Below, piece after piece: positions 14,425 through 18,461 of a stretch of DNA of 18,461 nt. A program made the position numbers and the translations under genes. How positions within the stretch are numbered: the first letter of the stretch is position 1; every line of letters starts with the position of its first letter. A model generated the notes under the pieces. That model saw only the letters and a list, made by a program, of their open reading frames with translations. It was not told where the DNA came from and did not search any database. Origin of the DNA: Mobilitalea sp. (GTDB lineage Bacteria > Bacillota_A > Clostridia > Lachnospirales > Lachnospiraceae); the NCBI GenBank assembly GCA_029974875.1, contig JARKQP010000211.1:1-18461 (forward strand). Direction: 5' to 3'.

Positions 14425-16515
14425 ATGTTAAACAGCAGAAACAGCAGAAGAAATTTTACAAAGTTACTGGTAATGGTGTTTGTTGTATGGTGTTATTTGG
14501 CGGCAGTAACGGAAAAGGCATCGGCAGTGACTCCGGAATGGAGTACATTTTTCTCGTATGCGGACATTGAAGAGTATTCCACTTACAATGTACCCGGAAG
14601 TGACGGAGATTTGTGGCCCACCGCATGGGCTGAGGATGATTATCTTTACAGTATCAACGGTGACGGAAAAGGATTTGGTACAGTTGTAAGGGATATCAAT
14701 GTAAATAAATTCAGCGGAGACCCATATAACCAGGACATTACGGGGATTTGCCTGAATTCTGATATTTCACAGGTATGGTCAGGCTCAAGCTATAACAGGA
14801 AACCGACAGGAATCGTCTGCGCGGATGGCGTTCTTTATTGTGCAGTGCAGGATCTGAATCTTGATTTTAATGATGCGCCGGCTGCTACCATCTGTAAATC
14901 AACCGATAAGGGTGCTACATGGACATGGGATACCAGCGCTCCGATGTTTGACAATTACATTTTTACAACCATTATGTTTTTGGATTATGGGAAAAATAAT
15001 CAGTATGGAACAGACGGGTATCTTTATGCCTATGGACTGGATAATAACTGGAGGGACAGTTACAATGGAAGAGTTCCGGCTCCGAACAAGGTTTTCCTTG
15101 CTCGGGTTCTCAAGGAAAGTGTCATGGACAGATCCAAGTGGCAGTTCTATACGGGGGATTTGAACGGAAATGCATCCTGGTCATATAATATAAATGACAG
15201 AACACCTGTGTTACAGGATGACACGCTGTATTATACCGATGTTGTGTACAACTACGGAGCCGAAAACCTCAAAGATACATCGGTAATATCACAGGGGAGC
15301 ATTGTTTATAATCAGCCTCTGAACAGATATATCTATAGCTCATGGGCAGACTATGTATTTGAGTTTTATGAGTCACCTACTCCCTTCGGACCTTGGAAAA
15401 AATTCCTGTCAAAGGACTATGGCCCTGCAGTTCCCACATGGACAGCCATAAAAAACGGCGGATATTCCCCGACAATCCCATCAAAATTTATCAGCAGCGA
15501 TGGCAAAACAATGTGGGTTCAATCAAACTGCTTCGGGATTGTGGATAATTATTACTATTCCTTAAGAAAACTTGTAGTTCAGCCATATACCGCAACTGCA
15601 CCTGCTAATGTCAAAAGCGGCAACAATCTTGCACTTCCCGCCAATGCCCCCGGAGTGACAGCCTTCGCGAAGGCATTTCATTTTGGAAGAAAAGATTTTT
15701 TAAATGACGGAAACAAAGTACAGAACGAGTATAGTTGGAATGGTGCGGTGAAGTCAGATGACTATTGGGGGTATTATTATCCGACAGCATATAATATGAA
15801 TAAGGTTGCTTATACCACCGGATATATGTTTCATGACGGAGGCTGGTTTGACAATCTCAAGGTACAGGTACGTAAAAACCTTAACTGGATTGATGTGACA
15901 GGGCTTTCAATGACACCTGTCAGTTCGGCCGGAAACTATATAACCTACACCTTTACCTTTGATGATACCTGGGGGGATGGAGTAAGAATCATAGGAGCGC
16001 CGGGCGGAACGGCTCAGTTCTCCTCCATCGCGGAGCTGGAAGTATACTATTCGAATATCAACCCTAATCTTGTTGCTGACAGTGGGTTTGAAAACCAGAC
16101 TGCAAATACCATATCAGCCCCCTGGCAAACGGAGGGAGCAGGTGTTAAGGGCGTAGACAGGGCTATGGGCTTTGCAGCCACAGGTGCAAATAATGTATTT
16201 ATCCGCACGGACACAAATAATGTTTGGAACTGTATCAAACAGACCATTGCGGTAACCCCCAATACCAGCTACAGACTTACCGGGTACATAAAGAACTCGA
16301 ACAATTTTATCAACAAAGGGTATTTTGGCGTTAGAAATTCAAATCAGACCGTATTGAGTGAAGTGAATTTCAGCGGAAATCTTCCAAATTATCAGGAAGT
16401 GGCTGTGGACTTTAATTCCGGATCAAATACCAGTATTACAGTGTTTGGCGGGTATTGGTCAACAGGAATTGACACCTGGGTTCAGTTTGACGATATTGTA
16501 TTAAGAAAACAGTAA
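14425..16515 (+). CDS. Secreted DUF4185-type beta-propeller enzyme with two C-terminal beta-sandwich modules (possible GH183-like)
   Basis: ATG 14425 lies ten bases after GGAGG (14410-14414); an ATG at 14416 is too close to that site. The 696-residue protein has a signal peptide with likely cleavage after KASA (residue 34). Residues about 36-415 form a DUF4185-like propeller: DLWPTAWAEDDYLYSINGDG, KPTGIVCADGVLYCAVQDLN, KSTDKGATWTWD, and PTIPSKFISSDGKTMWVQSN. A discoidin-like module follows (about 420-550), then a CBM4/9-like module (about 555-696, from NLVADSGFENQ to VQFDDIVLRK). No sortase signal or SLH repeat is seen. Some DUF4185 proteins are, as I recall, endo-D-arabinanases (GH183), so this is a candidate endo-acting enzyme supplying oligosaccharides to the importer. 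It could instead belong to another DUF4185 branch without this activity. Confidence 0.75.
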   Translation: MLNSRNSRRNFTKLLVMVFVVWCYLAAVTEKASAVTPEWSTFFSYADIEEYSTYNVPGSDGDLWPTAWAEDDYLYSINGDGKGFGTVVRDINVNKFSGDPYNQDITGICLNSDISQVWSGSSYNRKPTGIVCADGVLYCAVQDLNLDFNDAPAATICKSTDKGATWTWDTSAPMFDNYIFTTIMFLDYGKNNQYGTDGYLYAYGLDNNWRDSYNGRVPAPNKVFLARVLKESVMDRSKWQFYTGDLNGNASWSYNINDRTPVLQDDTLYYTDVVYNYGAENLKDTSVISQGSIVYNQPLNRYIYSSWADYVFEFYESPTPFGPWKKFLSKDYGPAVPTWTAIKNGGYSPTIPSKFISSDGKTMWVQSNCFGIVDNYYYSLRKLVVQPYTATAPANVKSGNNLALPANAPGVTAFAKAFHFGRKDFLNDGNKVQNEYSWNGAVKSDDYWGYYYPTAYNMNKVAYTTGYMFHDGGWFDNLKVQVRKNLNWIDVTGLSMTPVSSAGNYITYTFTFDDTWGDGVRIIGAPGGTAQFSSIAELEVYYSNINPNLVADSGFENQTANTISAPWQTEGAGVKGVDRAMGFAATGANNVFIRTDTNNVWNCIKQTIAVTPNTSYRLTGYIKNSNNFINKGYFGVRNSNQTVLSEVNFSGNLPNYQEVAVDFNSGSNTSITVFGGYWSTGIDTWVQFDDIVLRKQ

Positions 16516-16607
16516 AGGAATAAAAACGAATACCTTGTAGGTATCTTCCGCAGGACAGGATAGCATACAAACTGTTTTATGGGCGCCTCCAAGTAAGTGT
16601 TCAAAAA

Positions 16608-16659
16608 GAAAGAAACCGTCACAATAGTTATTGGAAAATAACTGCGTGCGGCTTCTTTT
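16608..16659 (+). terminator. Long stem-loop between the two secreted-enzyme genes
   Basis: The 214-base gap 16516-16729 contains no gene. Its main feature is a long imperfect hairpin: a perfect inner stem AGTTATT / AATAACT with a GGAA tetraloop (16626-16643), and outer arms (GAAAGAAACCG and CGGCTTCTTTT) that pair with a few mismatches. The T-rich 3' edge fits a rho-independent terminator or attenuator. If it works, the downstream gene is expressed less or has its own promoter; I saw no strong promoter between it and the next start. Confidence 0.6.
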
Positions 16660-16729
16660 ATATCGGATAAATGCTGCGAAAATACCAGAACAATGAGGCG
16701 CTAAACAGGCTCTCTAAGGAGGAAATGTG

Positions 16730-18461
16730 ATGAAAAGGACTAAAAGGTACTTTGCGCTGTTATGCGCAATCAGTTTGCTGTCTGCCGCATTCAGTTCTAC
16801 CGGCGTAGCAGGTGCACAGTTGGCGGATGCTCAGGTTGAAAACCAGATGAGAATAAACTGTGGGTCTGTCAGTGGATTTATGCAGGAGCAGTATTTGCTG
16901 TCTCAGTCAAATTCTGTTGCTGCGACCGAAAAATATGATGTTCCCGGGAGTCAGGCGAATGATTTCGGCGGAGGACATTATGTAACAAAAAGATGGGCTG
17001 ACGGCACAGGAAATTTTACATACCGTATTCCGGTAAATCCGGGGCTGCAGGCTCCTTTATACCTTTCAATGGTCACAAAGGGGGAAATCAGGATGACCGT
17101 CGACGGTACTGTGCTGCTCAACACCGGAAACAGCGGAGAGGGCTCCTTAACGGCCCGGGAATTCACTTTGGACACCAATACATGGTCCGATGGCTATGTG
17201 GATGTTAAATTTGAAGATGCGGATACCGGTGACGGGTGGGGACCCAACATCTATTGGATTGAGCTCGGTCCTACTTCTCCGTGGCGGGAAAGAGTAAAGC
17301 ACATCCAATGGGACACTTCAAGTATTCTTTGGCAAGTGGGTTATTATGACGGCTATGGAAACGAATTCAAAGGAACTCAGACAGACTTTATGGTAGGCGG
17401 CAATATTGAAACGCTGAAAAATAACGGTACTATTTTTCTTCGGTGGAATCAATCTGTAACAGCTGGTAAGCAATACTATCTGCTTACCGGAATTATCGGC
17501 GGCTGTGGAGAAAATTACAACTATGGCATTAATTATATTGATATGGAAAATGACGGTTCCGATGAGATTGCAAATGAGGCCGGTCTGGAAAAAGTACATG
17601 ATCTGGATATCACAAGCAAGGTGAAAGCATCGGGGAATATAGTAAAGATCCGGATGCCCGCAAATGCTGTGCTTGATTTTGCTGCTTTGGTGGAGGTGAC
17701 TCCCGGATACACTGCGGATGATGATCTGCGGGTTGTATTCAAAGGAAATGAAATGGCTGACAATTGGACAAGGCTTGCGAACATGACTATGTACTGGAAC
17801 AATGATTTTATGGTTGATAAAGGTACGGGATTCATAGATGCCTCCCTTCCCAACGGGATATTTGCCAATGGATATTGGGTTTCGGACGCGGCGCCAACCA
17901 TGCTGGAGCTTGCAAAATGGGGCTACTACGATTATGCAAAGCAGGCTTCCTATTATAAGGATATGCCGTTTTTATGCTATTCCAATGCGGATTCATCCGA
18001 CAATGGTGCTGCCGGGATCGTAATGGCCACGATTTCATACCTCATGAAGGTTGATAATTATACGGGCACCTATGTTTCTGCCATGTGGCCAAGACTGAAG
18101 CAGGGTCTTGATTACTACTGCTCACAGATAGACGGCAATTCATATGGTCTGATATTGGGTAACAACTGGGAGACTACATCTGACGGTTATGGAATCTATA
18201 ACAACTCCACCGCATATTTTGCACTGCGTGCGGGGGCTGAGGCTGCGGCTAAGCTGGGATACACTTCTGACTTGAATAACTGGAGCAACCATGCCGATAC
18301 CTTATACAATGCGATAGAAACCCATTTGAAAACATCCGCGGACAGAACCTGGAACAACGTACCCAATAATATCGGAGGTGGAAATTCAAACAGGATAATC
18401 CCGGGAGGAACCTTCAGATATGCGCTCACGGCAAGCGGGACCGACGCGGCCGGATGCCATG
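16730..18461 (+). CDS. Secreted multidomain protein with probable six-hairpin glycosidase domain (3' end outside window)
   Basis: ATG 16730 follows a strong site (AAGGAGG, seven bases upstream). The frame is open for 577 codons to the window edge, so the C-terminus is missing. A signal peptide (MKRTKRYFALLCAISLLSAA) is followed by a possible malectin-like or CBM-like beta-sandwich (about residues 40-190; MRINCGSVSGF, NFTYRIPVNPG, GEIRMTVDGTVLLN, GPNIYWIELG), then a second beta-rich region (about 195-350). From about residue 375 the helix-rich sequence resembles (alpha/alpha)6 barrels: SDAAPTMLELAKWGYYDYAK, SSDNGAAGIVMATISYLMK, LGNNWETTSDGYGIYNNSTA. Acidic residues in the last segment could be catalytic. 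I do not recognise the family. Position and secretion suggest it attacks the same polysaccharide as the DUF4185 protein. Confidence 0.8.
   Translation, partial: MKRTKRYFALLCAISLLSAAFSSTGVAGAQLADAQVENQMRINCGSVSGFMQEQYLLSQSNSVAATEKYDVPGSQANDFGGGHYVTKRWADGTGNFTYRIPVNPGLQAPLYLSMVTKGEIRMTVDGTVLLNTGNSGEGSLTAREFTLDTNTWSDGYVDVKFEDADTGDGWGPNIYWIELGPTSPWRERVKHIQWDTSSILWQVGYYDGYGNEFKGTQTDFMVGGNIETLKNNGTIFLRWNQSVTAGKQYYLLTGIIGGCGENYNYGINYIDMENDGSDEIANEAGLEKVHDLDITSKVKASGNIVKIRMPANAVLDFAALVEVTPGYTADDDLRVVFKGNEMADNWTRLANMTMYWNNDFMVDKGTGFIDASLPNGIFANGYWVSDAAPTMLELAKWGYYDYAKQASYYKDMPFLCYSNADSSDNGAAGIVMATISYLMKVDNYTGTYVSAMWPRLKQGLDYYCSQIDGNSYGLILGNNWETTSDGYGIYNNSTAYFALRAGAEAAAKLGYTSDLNNWSNHADTLYNAIETHLKTSADRTWNNVPNNIGGGNSNRIIPGGTFRYALTASGTDAAGCH

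Noticed and set aside
1..18461. CRISPR arrays, tRNA or rRNA genes, and defence or phage modules
   Set aside because: No regularly spaced repeats, cloverleaf or ribosomal sequence and no recognisable defence or phage gene were seen on either strand.

Overview
The window looks like chromosome of a spore-forming Gram-positive anaerobe of the Clostridia, perhaps Lachnospiraceae. This rests on AG-rich Shine-Dalgarno sites, frequent TTG/GTG starts, a LysM-GH18 protein of the spore-cortex type, and a CUT1 sugar ABC system without its own ATPase. Species cannot be named from the sequence alone.

Layout. (1) 1-1413: 3' part of a c-di-GMP protein with intact GGDEF and EAL motifs, ending in a hairpin terminator shared with the convergent next gene. 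(2) 1519-2802, minus strand: an AT-rich LysM-LysM-GH18 gene whose GH18 active-site motif has lost all its acidic residues. (3) 3066-5442: three dead insertion sequences side by side. They are the first ~100 bases of an ISAs1-type element, an IS5-type element inserted at CTAG and later truncated, and a nearly full-length ISAs1-type element with recognisable ends, a nonsense codon and a frameshift. (4) 5443-6060: decayed fragments (a winged-helix response-regulator piece and an Ig-like surface-protein piece) plus a minus-strand terminator. (5) 6050-18461: a carbohydrate-utilisation locus that continues past the right edge.

The carbohydrate locus has two divergent transcription units. Leftward: a cytoplasmic GH116-type glycosidase followed by a LacI-family regulator. 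Rightward: a cytoplasmic DUF2961/GH172 enzyme, a lipoprotein sugar-binding protein, two CUT1 permeases, a secreted DUF4185 beta-propeller with two C-terminal beta-sandwich modules, and a secreted multidomain protein with a probable six-hairpin (alpha/alpha) domain that I cannot assign to a family. The 305-base divergent intergenic region carries two good sigma-A promoters, each with an operator-like palindrome directly after its -10 box.

Main hypothesis: GH172, DUF4185 and GH116 are, as I recall, the three families found together in bacteria that degrade D-arabinan of mycobacterial arabinogalactan and lipoarabinomannan. Here they sit around an oligosaccharide importer, with the probable endo-acting enzyme secreted and the two probable exo-acting enzymes inside the cell. 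That would be a coherent import-then-trim D-arabinofuranoside (or related furanoside) pathway in a Firmicute, with the unassigned secreted protein as a candidate new enzyme. The substrate is inference; a fructan or another furanoside glycan remains possible.
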